A stretch of DNA of 64,000 bases from Alicyclobacillus pomorum DSM 14955 (GCF_000472905.1 NZ_AXAR01000012.1:50873-114872); one strand, 5' to 3'; shown: positions 42,221-56,006, counted from the stretch's first letter. The notes: generated by a model not told the origin, from the sequence alone. Translations and numbers: made by a program.

Positions 42221-44279
<2,059 letters not shown>

Positions 44280-44344
44280 ACGGTAGGTACGAGCGCAACA
44301 CCGTACGAGTGGTCACTGCGGAGGGACGCGTTGTGTCCCGCGTG

Positions 44345-44397
44345 TGTTACAATACGTGTTGAAAGGGGAGAATGAAACGCAACATTCTCCCCTTTTC
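44345..44397 (+). promoter_or_regulatory. Extended -10 and strong hairpin between gap and pgk
   Basis: TGTTACAAT at 44345-44353 is an extended -10 (TG-n-TACAAT) with no good -35. Directly downstream AAAGGGGAGAATG (44362-44374) pairs perfectly with CATTCTCCCCTTT (44383-44395), loop AAACGCAA, followed by T residues. It may be an intrinsic terminator that reduces flow from cggR-gap into pgk, or a 5' stabilising hairpin for a pgk-eno transcript. Confidence 0.55.
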
Positions 44398-44433
44398 TAA
44401 GCGAGATCATCCGAGTTGCCAAGGAGGAGGCTC

Positions 44434-45612
44434 ATGAACAAGAAAACCATTCGCGATATGGAATGGAACGGCCAGCGCGCGCTCGTCCGAGTGGATTTCA
44501 ACGTCCCAATGAAAGACGGCGCCATCACGGACGACACACGTATGCGTGCGGCGCTTCCAACCATTACATATTTGATAGAGCAGGGAGCCACGGTGATTTT
44601 GATGAGCCACCTTGGGCGCCCCAAAGGGGAACGGAATCTAAGCTACACGCTCGAACCCGTAGCGGCACATTTGCGCGACCTCTTAGCGGGGACGAAGGTT
44701 CACTTTGCTGACGACTGCATCGGCGAATCTGCCCGGCGCGTGGTGTCGGACGCACAGCCCGGCGAAGTGGTCGTTTTGGAAAACCTTCGATTCCATGCGG
44801 AAGAGGAGAAGAATGACCCAGACTTTGCGAAGCAGCTGAGTAAGCTCGGTGACGTGTATGTCAATGACGCGTTCGGTACAGCGCATCGGGCACATGCGTC
44901 CACCGCGGGGGTCGCTAAGTACTTGCCAGCGGTCGCTGGTTTCTTAATGGAAAAGGAAATCGATGTGATGGGAAGGGCGCTCCAGGAACCGGATCGACCG
45001 TTCGTAGCCATTATCGGCGGAGCCAAAATATCTGACAAAATCAAAGTCATTGAGAATCTGCTGCCCAAGGTGGATGCGCTCTTGATTGGTGGGGGTATGG
45101 CCAACACCTTCCTCGCCGTCCAAGGACATGAGATGGGTACGTCGCTCGTGGAAGTGGAGGCGAAGGATGTTGCAAAGCAGTTGTTGGAACGCCCGGGTGC
45201 GGAGAAACTGCACCTTCCAACCGACGTCGTGGCGGCGGACAAGTTTGCCGCAGACGCGGATGCAGCGGTGTATGCAGTGACGTCGCTGCCGAACGACCGA
45301 ATGGCGCTCGATATCGGGCCGGATACGGCGAAACGCTATCAAGAGATCATTCGCAGTGCGAAGACGGTCATTTGGAATGGGCCGATGGGCGTGTTTGAAC
45401 TGACCCCGTTTGCCAAGGGTACGCTTGCGATTGCGGAAGCGATGGCGGACGTACAGGGAACGACCATCGTCGGGGGCGGTGATTCGGTCGCTGCCGTGGA
45501 ACAGTCTGGGCTCGCGGGTCGGATGACGCACGTTTCCACCGGGGGCGGCGCGTCACTGGAGTTCCTCGAAGGCAAGCAACTGCCCGGTGTGGTTGCGTTG
45601 CAGGACAAGTGA
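44434..45612 (+). CDS. pgk: Phosphoglycerate kinase
   Basis: 392 residues from ATG 44434, behind AAGGAGGAGG. Signatures: [19 protein letters not shown] (N-terminal substrate loop), [37 protein letters not shown] (hinge) and [13 protein letters not shown] (C-terminal nucleotide loop). It transfers the phosphate of 1,3-bisphosphoglycerate to ADP. It follows a hairpin that may set its level relative to gap, and lies 56 bp before tpi. Confidence 0.95.
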   Translation: MNKKTIRDMEWNGQRALVRVDFNVPMKDGAITDDTRMRAALPTITYLIEQGATVILMSHLGRPKGERNLSYTLEPVAAHLRDLLAGTKVHFADDCIGESARRVVSDAQPGEVVVLENLRFHAEEEKNDPDFAKQLSKLGDVYVNDAFGTAHRAHASTAGVAKYLPAVAGFLMEKEIDVMGRALQEPDRPFVAIIGGAKISDKIKVIENLLPKVDALLIGGGMANTFLAVQGHEMGTSLVEVEAKDVAKQLLERPGAEKLHLPTDVVAADKFAADADAAVYAVTSLPNDRMALDIGPDTAKRYQEIIRSAKTVIWNGPMGVFELTPFAKGTLAIAEAMADVQGTTIVGGGDSVAAVEQSGLAGRMTHVSTGGGASLEFLEGKQLPGVVALQDK

Positions 45613-45668
45613 TGGAAGGGCGCTCGAAACTTGTTGGAACGAATCCATCGGCAACGGGAGGAATGCGC

Positions 45669-46442
45669 ATGACGCGGCGGAAAATGCTCATCGGCAACTG
45701 GAAGATGTACAAGACGGTGGCCGAAGCGCGGGCGTTTGCAGAGCAACTGGGACGCAGCGCACACCTGTTGGCGGACAGTCTGGACTATGCGATTTGCCCG
45801 CCTGTAACAGCGCTGCAAACGTTGCGCGTCGTGTTGCCTACAAAGGTAGCACTAGGCGCTCAAAACATTTACTTTGAACAACAAGGCGCGTTCACCGGGG
45901 AAGTGTCGGCGGAGATGGTGCGGGAATTGGGGGCTCGCTACGTGATTGTCGGGCACTCAGAGCGACGCAATCTCTTCGGTGAGTCGGACGAGTGGGTGCG
46001 ACAGAAAGTTCACACCGCTGTCGCTTCCGGTTTGACGCCCATCCTGTGCGTCGGAGAAGACCTTCGCCAGCGAGAACAAAATGAAACCATGTCGGTCGTT
46101 GAACGGCAGACGATGTCTGGGTTGTCGGATTTGACCGGCGAGCAAGTCGCGACAGCGGTCATCGCGTATGAACCGGTGTGGGCGATTGGCAGTGGTATGA
46201 CGCCTTCCCCTGAACAGGCAGAGGAGGTCATTGCTCACATCCGGCGCGTGGTGTCCGATACGAAAGGGCAAGAAACAGCCAAGCAGATCCGGATTCTCTA
46301 TGGCGGAAGTGTCAAGCCCAACAATATTGCTGGGTTTGTGGCGCAACCCAACATTGATGGTGCGCTTGTCGGTGGCGCCAGTCTTGAAGTAGAGTCGTTT
46401 GTTGCGATGGCACAGGCCATGGCAGGAGGTGAGCAATCATGA
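45669..46442 (+). CDS. tpiA: Triosephosphate isomerase
   Basis: 257 residues. GGGAGGA (45656-45662) is 6-7 nt before ATG 45669 but only 1 nt before ATG 45663, so 45669 is preferred; a more upstream start at 45609 overlaps pgk and lacks support. Motifs: IGNWKMYK (Asn/Lys), VIVGHSERR (catalytic His), [11 protein letters not shown] (catalytic Glu) and [11 protein letters not shown] (phosphate loop). It interconverts dihydroxyacetone phosphate and glyceraldehyde-3-phosphate. The stop overlaps gpmI by 4 bp. Confidence 0.94.
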   Translation: MTRRKMLIGNWKMYKTVAEARAFAEQLGRSAHLLADSLDYAICPPVTALQTLRVVLPTKVALGAQNIYFEQQGAFTGEVSAEMVRELGARYVIVGHSERRNLFGESDEWVRQKVHTAVASGLTPILCVGEDLRQREQNETMSVVERQTMSGLSDLTGEQVATAVIAYEPVWAIGSGMTPSPEQAEEVIAHIRRVVSDTKGQETAKQIRILYGGSVKPNNIAGFVAQPNIDGALVGGASLEVESFVAMAQAMAGGEQS

Positions 46443-48022
46443 GCACACAGGGTACAAAAACATCGGCATTTCAACGAAAACCGATTCCATCCGGCTCCGG
46501 ACCGGTCGCCCTCATCATTCTCGATGGGTTTGGGTTGCGAGAGGAGACGTACGGCAATGCGGTGGCACAGGCTCGGAAACCGAACTTCGATAAAATTTGG
46601 GCCGAGTACCCGCATTCCACACTGAAAGCCAGTGAAGAAGCCGTTGGGCTGCCAAAAGGTCAATTCGGGAACTCCGAAGTGGGACACTCCAATATCGGTG
46701 CGGGTCGCATTCTCTACCAGGACTTGACTCGCATCAATTTGGACATTGAGTCTGGGAAGTTCTACGAGAACCCCGTGTTGAAAGAAGCGATGCAGCATGC
46801 TTTGTCCAGCGGAACCCAGCTGCACCTCGCGGGTCTTGTGTCGGACGGCGGCGTGCACAGTCATATCAACCATCTGTTGGCCCTGCTGGACATGGCGAAG
46901 CGTATGGGACTGCAGAAGGTGTTTGTCCACGCGTTTGCCGACGGCCGCGATGTGGCACCGACGAGTGGAGTGAAAGACATTCAGCGCGTGCTGGACCGCA
47001 TGAAGGAACTTGGCATTGGGCAAATCGCAACCGTGCAAGGCCGTTACTACGCGATGGACAGGGATAACCGTTGGGAGCGCACGGAGAAGTCGTACCGAGC
47101 GATGGTTTACGGGGAAGGCCCTCACGCGACAGATCCGGTCCAGGCATTGAAGGATAGTTACGCAAAGAGCGTCACGGACGAATTCGTAATTCCCACGGTC
47201 ATGGTAGACGAGTCCGGTCAGCCGGTGGGACTGGTTCAGGACGGAGACTCAGTCATCTTCTTCAACTTCCGACCGGACCGCGCCATTCAGCTGTCACGCG
47301 TTTTTACGAACGAAGATTTCCGCGAATTTGACCGTGGTCCGAAGTTTCCGCGCGTACATTACGTGTGCATGACGAAGTTCAGTGACACGGTCGGAGGCTA
47401 CGTGGCGTATGCGCCGACCAACCTCGACAATACATTGGGAGAAGTGCTGTCGCAGCACGGATTGACTCAGTTGCGCATCGCAGAAACGGAGAAATATCCG
47501 CATGTGACGTTTTTCATGTCCGGCGGACGGGAGGAACCATTCCCCGGCGAACAGCGCGTGCTGATTCCGTCGCCGAAAGTCGCCACGTACGATCTCAAGC
47601 CCGAAATGAGCGCGTATCAAGTGGCCGACGCGGCGGTCGAGCGGATCTTGTCCGGAGAAATTGACGCGGTCATCTTGAACTTCGCGAACCCTGACATGGT
47701 GGGTCACACGGGAAGCTTGGAGGCTGCCATCAAGGCCATTGAGGCGGTCGACGAATGCCTCGGCAAGGTGCTGGACGCAATTCACCAGATGAACGGCGTC
47801 GCACTCGTGACGGCAGATCATGGAAATGCAGATATTATGATTGATCCGGAAACAGGTGAACCTTGCACCACCCATACACTGAGCCGTGTACCTTTCGTTG
47901 TCACTCGCACTGGGTACAAAGTGAAAGACGGCATTCTCGCCGACCTCGCGCCGACCATGTTGGCTTTACTCGGCGTGCCGAAGCCTGCAGAAATGACAGG
48001 ACAGTCTTTGATTGAAGCGTAA
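46439..48022 (+). CDS. gpmI: 2,3-bisphosphoglycerate-independent phosphoglycerate mutase
   Basis: 527 residues. The ATG overlaps the tpi stop (ATGA) with AGGAGGTG 8 nt upstream. The first ~17 residues are a poorly conserved extension before [14 protein letters not shown]. Metal/catalytic motifs: [15 protein letters not shown] (phosphoserine), [35 protein letters not shown] and [10 protein letters not shown]. It is the manganese-dependent alkaline-phosphatase-fold enzyme typical of spore formers, converting 3- to 2-phosphoglycerate. Confidence 0.95.
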   Translation: MSTQGTKTSAFQRKPIPSGSGPVALIILDGFGLREETYGNAVAQARKPNFDKIWAEYPHSTLKASEEAVGLPKGQFGNSEVGHSNIGAGRILYQDLTRINLDIESGKFYENPVLKEAMQHALSSGTQLHLAGLVSDGGVHSHINHLLALLDMAKRMGLQKVFVHAFADGRDVAPTSGVKDIQRVLDRMKELGIGQIATVQGRYYAMDRDNRWERTEKSYRAMVYGEGPHATDPVQALKDSYAKSVTDEFVIPTVMVDESGQPVGLVQDGDSVIFFNFRPDRAIQLSRVFTNEDFREFDRGPKFPRVHYVCMTKFSDTVGGYVAYAPTNLDNTLGEVLSQHGLTQLRIAETEKYPHVTFFMSGGREEPFPGEQRVLIPSPKVATYDLKPEMSAYQVADAAVERILSGEIDAVILNFANPDMVGHTGSLEAAIKAIEAVDECLGKVLDAIHQMNGVALVTADHGNADIMIDPETGEPCTTHTLSRVPFVVTRTGYKVKDGILADLAPTMLALLGVPKPAEMTGQSLIEA

Positions 48023-48037
48023 TGGAGGGTGATCTGA

Positions 48038-49321
<1,284 letters not shown>

Positions 49322-49341
49322 AGGTCAAGTCTCGTTGAGCC

Positions 49342-49370
49342 GGGCCGGAGTGTAGCTCCGGCCCTTCTTT
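49342..49370 (+). terminator. Intrinsic terminator of the glycolytic operon
   Basis: GGGCCGGAG (49342-49350), TGTAG loop, CTCCGGCCC (49356-49364), then TTCTTT. Confidence 0.8.
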
Positions 49371-49464
49371 CATGAGAGGCGAGTATCCTGCGACTGTACA
49401 AAATTGTTGTTTGTCGATCCATGGATTTCATGCTAGACTTTGTTCGACAGAGTTCTTGTATCCC

Positions 49465-49535
49465 AGCGATGTGCAAACCGCAACCGATTCAATTCGGGTC
49501 GCGCGAAACCACGCTCGTGGAATTTGCAAATCGCT
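49465..49535. repeat. Dispersed inverted-repeat element, copy 2
   Basis: AGCGATGTGCAAA (49465-49477) and TTTGCAAATCGCT (49523-49535) pair with the single G/T mismatch also seen in copy 1 (25936-25980). The loop is 45 nt and contains a further small hairpin, CCACG/CGTGG. It lies in the 302-bp gap between eno and secG, which otherwise shows no gene. Confidence 0.65.
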
Positions 49536-49623
49536 CCTATCCCTTCAGACATATTGCGTCACAGACGTACATATGGCAATGTAGGTACGGTTTGGCGGAC
49601 AAGCGCGAGTGGAGGTGAAGCGA

Positions 49624-49863
49624 ATGCTCGCTGCTGCAAAAGTGATTTTGGCGATTTTATCCGTGCTCTTAATTTTGGTCGTCTTACTGCAGTCCGGGCG
49701 TAGTGCCGGTCTGTCCGGCGTCATTGCAGGGGGGTCCGACCAAATGGTCAACCGCCGCGCGCGTGGACTGGACTCGTTGCTGGCGAAAGTCACGGTGGTT
49801 ATCGCCACGTTGTTTTTTCTTGTGACCTTGTTGATTGCATACTTGAGTGTGCATCATCTGTGA
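49624..49863 (+). CDS. secG: SecG protein translocase subunit
   Basis: 79 residues from ATG 49624, with GGAGGTG upstream; GTG 49609 would include that site. Two membrane helices (AKVILAILSVLLILVVLLQ and VTVVIATLFFLVTLLIAYL) flank the conserved loop LQSGRSAGLSGVIAGGSDQM. SecG assists SecYEA in protein export. The neighbours est and rnr follow the order common to many Bacilli (secG-est-rnr-smpB). Confidence 0.93.
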   Translation: MLAAAKVILAILSVLLILVVLLQSGRSAGLSGVIAGGSDQMVNRRARGLDSLLAKVTVVIATLFFLVTLLIAYLSVHHL

Positions 49864-49875
49864 TGCGCAATGGTT

Positions 49876-49900
49876 GTGCCGTCTGCAGACGGCACTTTTT
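49876..49900 (+). terminator. Intrinsic terminator after secG
   Basis: GTGCCGTC (49876-49883), TGCA loop, GACGGCAC (49888-49895), then TTTTT. Confidence 0.8.
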
Positions 49901-49978
49901 GTTTTAACGCTGGAAAAGTGTGCAGGTGTGTAGTTTCAGCAGCCTCGGATCCGAAGGCGTGCAGGGAGGAGGACGCGC

Positions 49979-50710
49979 GTGGACAAAGAACATTGCGTAC
50001 TTGTACACGGATTCACCGGTTCACCCGAAGAATTGGAACCTTTGGCGGACGCTTTGCGGGACGCCGGATACGAGGTGTCCGTTCCCGTCCTGTACGGCCA
50101 TGGGCCTACGAGCGAAGATTTGCGAGGGGCGACAGCTTCTTCGTGGATTCAAAGCGTACAGCCGATTGTCGAAACGGCCATCGCCAACGGGCCGGTTCAC
50201 CTCGTCGGCTTTTCCATGGGCGCCATGGTATGCGCGGTGTTGGCGGCGAAGTTTCCTGTGGCCTCCATCACCATGCTGTCTCCTGCTGTCTTTTACGTTG
50301 GCCCGCGGCAGATGTTTCGGCAAATTGCAGGGGTCATCAAGGAATCGTGGGCTGGTCGAGAGTTCAATGCCACCGCGTTGCGTAAACGGATTGACAAGGT
50401 ATCCAACACACCGCTTTCAAGTGTAAAACAGTTTCGGCGGATGGTGCAGCTCGGAAAGGCTGCGCTACCAGATATTCGTGCGCCACTCTGTGTCATCCAG
50501 GGCGAAAAAGATGAGATTGTCGAACCTCGCAGTGCTTCCTACGTGTGCACGAAGGCGGCGTCTGAGTTGAAGGAGTTACACTTTCTGTCGCAGTCTACTC
50601 ACCTCATTTGCCACGGCGCGGAATGTGAGACCGTCAATCAGCTGGTGCTGAAGTTCTTGTCTGGTCTCCATCAATCCGGTGACTACAGTTCGGTGCAACA
50701 CCACGCCTAA
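49979..50710 (+). CDS. Carboxylesterase (Est30/YvaK-like alpha/beta hydrolase)
   Basis: 243 residues from GTG 49979, behind GGGAGGAGG. HGFTGSPEELEPLADALRDA, LYGHG, the nucleophile elbow VGFSMGAM (Ser near 79), the Asp in QGEKDEIVEP and the His in QSTHLICHG form the catalytic triad of the Est30 monoglyceride/carboxylesterase family. It is a conserved neighbour of secG and rnr. The physiological substrate is uncertain; short-chain esters are hydrolysed by relatives. Confidence 0.88.
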   Translation: MDKEHCVLVHGFTGSPEELEPLADALRDAGYEVSVPVLYGHGPTSEDLRGATASSWIQSVQPIVETAIANGPVHLVGFSMGAMVCAVLAAKFPVASITMLSPAVFYVGPRQMFRQIAGVIKESWAGREFNATALRKRIDKVSNTPLSSVKQFRRMVQLGKAALPDIRAPLCVIQGEKDEIVEPRSASYVCTKAASELKELHFLSQSTHLICHGAECETVNQLVLKFLSGLHQSGDYSSVQHHA

Positions 50711-50810
50711 ACGTCAGCGACCAGAGGCCAGTGCCATACGATTACGTCAGTGTGCGCCGGATCATACTAGGGAGGAAGCTACCCCATCGGAGAAGGGCGA
50801 GGTGAATGCG

Positions 50811-53321
50811 ATGGTGGATAGACAAGAGATTTTAGAATACATGCAACACGACGCGTACCGACCGCTGACTGTACACGAGTTGCTTGAGGTATTTCATCTT
50901 ACGTCCGCCGATGACTTTCGAGCGTTTCTGAAATTGCTCAACGACATGGAGGAGAAAGGCGAGATTGTTCGCACGCGGACCGACAGGTACGGTGTGCCGG
51001 AACGGATGAATCTCGTCGTGGGGCGCCTGCAAATGAAGGCCCGCGGATATGGATTTGTCATTCCGGATGTTCCTGGTATGCCAGATCTGTATGTACCGGC
51101 CGGCGATTTGAATGGTGCGATGAGCGGCGACAAAGTACTCGCTCGCGCTGAGAAATCCACGTCTGGCCCGCGCCGGGAAGGGAAAATTGTCCGCATCCTC
51201 GAACGCGGCGCACAGCGAATTGTGGGCAAATTGAGCAACTACCGCGACCACGCGTTTGTCACACCGTTGGACAAGCGTTTTACCCAGGATGTATTTGTAC
51301 CTAAAGACGACACAATGAATGCGCATGACGGCTATGTCGTGGTGGCGGAAATCACTTCGTTCCCCACCGCCACACGGGGACCTGAAGGCAAAGTGGTTGA
51401 AGTGTTGGGCCACCCGGATACGCCAGGGATAGACATCCTGGCAGTGGTCCGCAAGTATGGTTTACCCGAAGCCTTTCCGGAGCAGGTTTTCGCGGAGGCG
51501 GAAGCCATTTCGGCGGAACTGACCTCAGAAGACTTGCGCGGGCGCAGGGATCTCCGCGCTGAGGTGATTGTTACCATCGACGGCGAGGACGCGAAGGACC
51601 TGGACGACGCGGTACATGTCAAACGACTGGACAATGGCAATTATCTCCTCGGGGTACATATTGCCGACGTCGGCTACTACGTCCGGGAAGGCAGCGCCCT
51701 TGACAAGGAGGCGTACAAGCGCGGTACCAGCGTCTATCTTGTGGATAGAGTCATTCCGATGCTGCCGCAACGACTGTCGAACAACATTTGTTCTCTCAAT
51801 CCCAAAGTGGACCGGTTGACGATGTCTTGCGAAATGGAATTTACACCGGACGGAGAACTCCTCCGGCACGACATATACCCGAGCGTCATTCGTACAACGG
51901 AACGGATGACCTATAACAATGTCAAAAGGATTCTGGTGGATCACGATCCGGATGTGATAGCGCGCTACCAATCGCTCGTCCCGATGTTTCGACTGATGGA
52001 GGAGCTCGCACTCATCTTGCGGCGCAACCGCATGGACCGAGGTGCGGTGGACTTTGACTTCGACGAAGTCAAAGTCGTGGTGGACGAGGTGGGACATCCC
52101 GTGGATATCGTACAGCGACAGCGTACCATCGCTGAACGAATCATTGAAGAGTTCATGTTGGCTGCCAATGAAACGGTTGCTGAACACTTCTTTTGGCTGG
52201 AAGTACCATTTGTCTACCGGATTCACGAAGAACCAGATATCACGCGGATGATGGAGTTCAACGCGTTTATCCATAACTTTGGTTATCACGTGAAAGGTGC
52301 CAACAACAAGGTTCATCCGCGTTCGCTGCAGCAAATACTAGAAGAGGTCAAAGGCAAGCGAGAGGAACGCGTCATCTCGACGTTGATGCTCCGTTCCATG
52401 CGACAGGCCAGGTACTCGCCGGAATGCGTCGGTCACTTCGGCCTCGCGGCAAAGTATTACACACATTTTACTTCGCCGATTCGCCGATATCCGGACCTCA
52501 TGATTCATCGAATTATTCGCGAGGTGCTGCAAGGCTCCATCACAGAAGACAGGCTGTCCCAACTCCGAGAGTTTGTCGCTGAGGGGGCAGCGCATGCCAG
52601 CGAGCGTGAACGGATTGCGCAAGACGCGGAACGAGAGTGCGACCAGTTGAAAATGGTCGAGTACATGCTGGAACACCTGGGTGAAGAGTTTGACGGTATC
52701 ATCAGTGGTGTCACACAGTTCGGGCTGTTTGTTCAACTGACCAACGGTGTGGAGGGACTCATCCACATCAGCTATCTGACAGACGATTACTACGTACTCA
52801 ACGAGAAGCAGATGGCGCTGGTTGGCGAGCGCACGCGACGCGTATTCCGCTTGGGAGATCCGGTTCGCATTGCCGTGAGCGGTGCGAATAAAGAAGACCT
52901 GACCATTGACTTCGAGCTGATTGCACATCAACGGGAAGGTACCATGGTGTCCGAATCTGGCGTAGACACGGTCGTCTACGACGAGGATTTGTCGCCCGCG
53001 GATCGGCGTCGGCAAATTGCGCAACGCCAAGCCTTGGCACGCGAGAGAAAGACGAAGGGGACACGGTATCGCGGTGACCTCGGAGATGGGACCCGTTCCA
53101 GTTTCGGAAGTGCGGGTTCAGTACCATCCGGACGTAAGGGTGGGCGGTCGCGTCGCAAAATGGGGACTCGAGGTGACGCAGTTGCGGTGCCGGCAAGGGA
53201 TGGATATTCCGGTGATAGTCGCAGTGGGAAACGCCGTCGAGGAAAATTCGCCAAAGGCGGAGTGCAAGCCGCCAAAAAGGCGAAATCCAAAGGCCGCCGG
53301 GGAGCGGAAAAGTCTTGGTAG
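50811..53321 (+). CDS. rnr: Ribonuclease R
   Basis: 836 residues from ATG 50811, with GCGAGGTG 7 nt upstream; earlier starts lack a site and overlap est. Domains in order: winged helix (~1-70), two cold-shock RNA-binding domains, the RNB catalytic core with DGEDAKDLDDAVHVKRL (magnesium Asp residues) near 265-280, an S1 domain (FDGIISGVTQFGLFVQLTNG), and a long basic Ser/Gly/Lys/Arg tail (~100 residues, GKRRRGKFAKGGVQAAKKAK). It is a 3'-5' exoribonuclease that degrades structured RNA and cooperates with SmpB-tmRNA in ribosome rescue. smpB is normally next but lies 9.4 kb away here. Confidence 0.94.
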   Translation: MVDRQEILEYMQHDAYRPLTVHELLEVFHLTSADDFRAFLKLLNDMEEKGEIVRTRTDRYGVPERMNLVVGRLQMKARGYGFVIPDVPGMPDLYVPAGDLNGAMSGDKVLARAEKSTSGPRREGKIVRILERGAQRIVGKLSNYRDHAFVTPLDKRFTQDVFVPKDDTMNAHDGYVVVAEITSFPTATRGPEGKVVEVLGHPDTPGIDILAVVRKYGLPEAFPEQVFAEAEAISAELTSEDLRGRRDLRAEVIVTIDGEDAKDLDDAVHVKRLDNGNYLLGVHIADVGYYVREGSALDKEAYKRGTSVYLVDRVIPMLPQRLSNNICSLNPKVDRLTMSCEMEFTPDGELLRHDIYPSVIRTTERMTYNNVKRILVDHDPDVIARYQSLVPMFRLMEELALILRRNRMDRGAVDFDFDEVKVVVDEVGHPVDIVQRQRTIAERIIEEFMLAANETVAEHFFWLEVPFVYRIHEEPDITRMMEFNAFIHNFGYHVKGANNKVHPRSLQQILEEVKGKREERVISTLMLRSMRQARYSPECVGHFGLAAKYYTHFTSPIRRYPDLMIHRIIREVLQGSITEDRLSQLREFVAEGAAHASERERIAQDAERECDQLKMVEYMLEHLGEEFDGIISGVTQFGLFVQLTNGVEGLIHISYLTDDYYVLNEKQMALVGERTRRVFRLGDPVRIAVSGANKEDLTIDFELIAHQREGTMVSESGVDTVVYDEDLSPADRRRQIAQRQALARERKTKGTRYRGDLGDGTRSSFGSAGSVPSGRKGGRSRRKMGTRGDAVAVPARDGYSGDSRSGKRRRGKFAKGGVQAAKKAKSKGRRGAEKSW

Positions 53322-54042
53322 GAAGTCAATCTACTCCCAATCAAGACCATGCTGAGGCTATCGTTGAAACTATACTTTGGAAGAGTTCGGGACGTCGTGT
53401 GGACACGGACCGAACTCTTCCTGTTTCCGAAATCATGTTCCGGTCGAGTGACTCTGATTTCACATATCGAAACTTTACAGAAAAGGGCGTGTATCTTGAC
53501 TTTTCAAAGTAAAATGGAGACAATCTCGGTATAGTAAAAAGGGGGGGAGAGCCGACAGCGGTAGCACACCTACGAGACCTTGCTTGAGGCATGATAGAAA
53601 GACGAGAGAAAGAGAATAGGCATGCGCGAGTCTCTTCAGCGGGGCTTCGTCGAAAGGAGCACGGATGTAACGCGGTCATCGCGCAATGCGAAGTGGAGTA
53701 GGCCACCCGATTTCACCTGGGACGTGGCCTTTCAATCTAGATATATGGTGACAGGATAGTGTTTATCGGGCTTTGGTACGCGTCAGGATACACTCTCGCA
53801 AAGATAGAGATACTATTCAGATTCATCGTATAAATCTTTCTCGGTTTGGCCAGTGAGGTTGACTGCACACGTCTGTGACGCGTATATGGATTGGTTTACG
53901 TCGACAGGCGTGGATGGGTGTGCCCACTGAACGCTTGCGAGTCAGCAGATAAGGTCTATGTACACAGAGAACGAAGTTGTTGTGGATTTTGTGGGGGGAC
54001 AAGGTATCCACCCACAATCCTTCGGTTCAGGGAGGTTGAAAC
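53322..54042. other. 721-bp gap between rnr and oppB; possible small RNA
   Basis: No protein gene can be supported. A TATAGT box at ~53530 is followed by a G-rich stretch, and GGCCAC...GTGGCCTTTC (about 53702-53735) forms a stem with a short T tail, so a ~190-nt RNA from ~53540 to 53735 is possible but unproven. Another stem, GGATTTTGTGGG with CCCACAATCC (~53986-54020), lies just before oppB and could be an attenuator. I do not recognise a known RNA family. Confidence 0.35.
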
Positions 54043-55014
54043 ATGACAGAGTATCTCATTCGCCGTGCGGTACAGTCGGTTCTGGTACTCTTCCTCGTCA
54101 GTGTCATTTCCTTCGCGCTGATGCATGCGGCTCCAGGCGGACCGCTGATGGTTATGCTGCCCAAGGGCGGTTCACAACAAGCGATTTTAGCGCAAGAGAA
54201 AAATGCGGGACTGCTTGACCCCATGCCAATTCAATATCTGCACTGGCTTGGTCAATTATTGCACGGCAACCTCGGGTATACGTACAAGAACCACGTGCCG
54301 GTGGGACAGATTCTCTGGCCGACCGTCGGCAACACACTGATTTTGATGGGGGTTGCGTGGGTTCTGTCGCTCTTGATTGCGATTCCCTGGGGGATTTATA
54401 ACAGCACTCGTACGTATGGCATTTCCGATAACATTTCGACTGTACTCGCCTACCTTGGGTTTGCGATGCCAGCCTTTTGGTTCGGTATCTTGCTTCAGGA
54501 GTTCCTCTCTCTGGATTTGAACTGGTTCCCGCTGTCGGATATGTACTCTATGAACAAACAAGGAAACATCGGCGACCTAATCTGGCACTTGATACTGCCA
54601 GTATGTGTGTTGGTCCTGGTGTTCCTCGCCTCTTATCTGAAATACTCGCGAGCCAGTATGTTGGAAGTCCTGCACATGGACTATGTGCGTACCGCTCGAG
54701 CGAAAGGTGCGCCGGAAAAGCACGTCATATATCGGCACGCCTTGCGAAATGCACTGATTCCGATTATCACGGTGCTCGGTCTCGACCTCCCAAACCTCGT
54801 GAGTGGCGCCGCCCTCACGGAGAACGTATTTAATTGGCCAGGCATGGGGCGATTGTTCGTAGAAATGGCGTTTGCCCGGGAATACGCGGTGTTGATGGCC
54901 ATTACCATGCTCGGTGCGGTATTTGTTGTCATCGGTAACCTATTGGCGGACATTCTGTACGCCATCGTGGATCCACGCGTGCAATTGGGTAAGAAGGGAG
55001 GCACTGCGGCGTGA
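54043..55014 (+). CDS. oppB: Oligopeptide ABC transporter permease OppB-like
   Basis: 323 residues with about six membrane helices. The N-terminal YLIRRAVQSVLVLFLVSVIS, NLGYTYKNHVPVGQIL and the EAA loop YVRTARAKGAPEKHVIYRHA (contact with the ATPases) are those of OppB/DppB permeases. It starts at ATG 54043 behind GGGAGG. It pairs with OppC in the membrane channel of a peptide or nickel transporter; oligopeptides are favoured because two large family-5 binding proteins follow. The stop overlaps oppC by 4 bp (GTGA). Confidence 0.9.
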   Translation: MTEYLIRRAVQSVLVLFLVSVISFALMHAAPGGPLMVMLPKGGSQQAILAQEKNAGLLDPMPIQYLHWLGQLLHGNLGYTYKNHVPVGQILWPTVGNTLILMGVAWVLSLLIAIPWGIYNSTRTYGISDNISTVLAYLGFAMPAFWFGILLQEFLSLDLNWFPLSDMYSMNKQGNIGDLIWHLILPVCVLVLVFLASYLKYSRASMLEVLHMDYVRTARAKGAPEKHVIYRHALRNALIPIITVLGLDLPNLVSGAALTENVFNWPGMGRLFVEMAFAREYAVLMAITMLGAVFVVIGNLLADILYAIVDPRVQLGKKGGTAA

Positions 55015-56006
55015 GTCAAACACCTGTTTCAACAGACGTCGTGGAAACGGCACAGCTTGATCCGACGAAAATGGATTTTTCCGCGGAAGGTTCCGCTGCA
55101 CCGCCGACCAGTCTCACCAAAATTGCCGTACGCAAGTTTGTGAGCAATCCGTTTGCAATTTTCGGCGCCATCATTCTTGCTATCTTCGTTGTGATGTGCG
55201 CATTTGCGCCGCTGTTCACCCATTTTAAACCGGCGGCCATCGATATGATGAACGCCAGCGTGCCTCCGGGAACCGACGGACACTTGCTTGGTACGGACGA
55301 AATTGGGCGCGATGTATTTGCCCGGTTGCTCTACGGCGGTCGTGTATCGCTCATCGTGGGCTTCTGCGTCGCGTTCTGCGCCGTCGTCCTCGGGACCTTG
55401 ATTGGCGCTGTCGCTGGCTATTTCGGCGGCTGGGTGGACATGGTGCTCATGCGCTTGGTCGACGTGATGAATTCGATTCCTGCTCTCTTCCTGAACATCC
55501 TTGTATTGTCGTTGTTTGGATCTGGCTTCTGGTTGATGATTACCATCTTGTCACTCACGAGTTGGATGGGCGTCGCGCGTCTCGTACGCGGGACATTCCT
55601 GCAACTGCGTGAGATGCAGTACGTGCAGGCAGCGAGAGCCATTGGTGTGAGCAACTGGAGTATCATCACAAAGCATCTGATTCGGAACGCAACCGCTCCG
55701 ATTATTGTCAATGCCACTTTGCAAATCGGTAACGCCATCTTGACGGAGTCCGCGTTGTCTTATTTGGGACTTGGCGTACAGCCGCCGCAGACAAGCTGGG
55801 GCTTGATGTTGAACAACGCGCAGGAATTCATGTTGACCAATCCGATGGAAGCGGTCTATCCAGGTCTGTGCATCCTGCTGGTGGTGCTGTCCATCAACTT
55901 TATCGGTGACAGTCTGCGCGATGCCATTGACCCGCGCACGAAAGTCAAGATTTCCCGGAGGAGGCTGAAAAAATGGCGGAACCGATTCTCGAAATCCGGA
56001 ATCTGA
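55011..56006 (+). CDS. oppC: Oligopeptide ABC transporter permease OppC-like
   Basis: 331 residues from GTG 55011, overlapping the oppB stop. A ~50-residue hydrophilic N-terminus, the OppC_N helix (FAIFGAIILAIFVVMCAFAP), the periplasmic-type loop HLLGTDEIGRDVFARLLYG, and the EAA loop YVQAARAIGVSNWSIITKHL are typical of OppC/DppC. The C-terminus ends in a basic tail ([14 protein letters not shown]). The gene overlaps oppD by 34 bp, so the last codons serve two genes. Confidence 0.9.
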   Translation: MSQTPVSTDVVETAQLDPTKMDFSAEGSAAPPTSLTKIAVRKFVSNPFAIFGAIILAIFVVMCAFAPLFTHFKPAAIDMMNASVPPGTDGHLLGTDEIGRDVFARLLYGGRVSLIVGFCVAFCAVVLGTLIGAVAGYFGGWVDMVLMRLVDVMNSIPALFLNILVLSLFGSGFWLMITILSLTSWMGVARLVRGTFLQLREMQYVQAARAIGVSNWSIITKHLIRNATAPIIVNATLQIGNAILTESALSYLGLGVQPPQTSWGLMLNNAQEFMLTNPMEAVYPGLCILLVVLSINFIGDSLRDAIDPRTKVKISRRRLKKWRNRFSKSGI

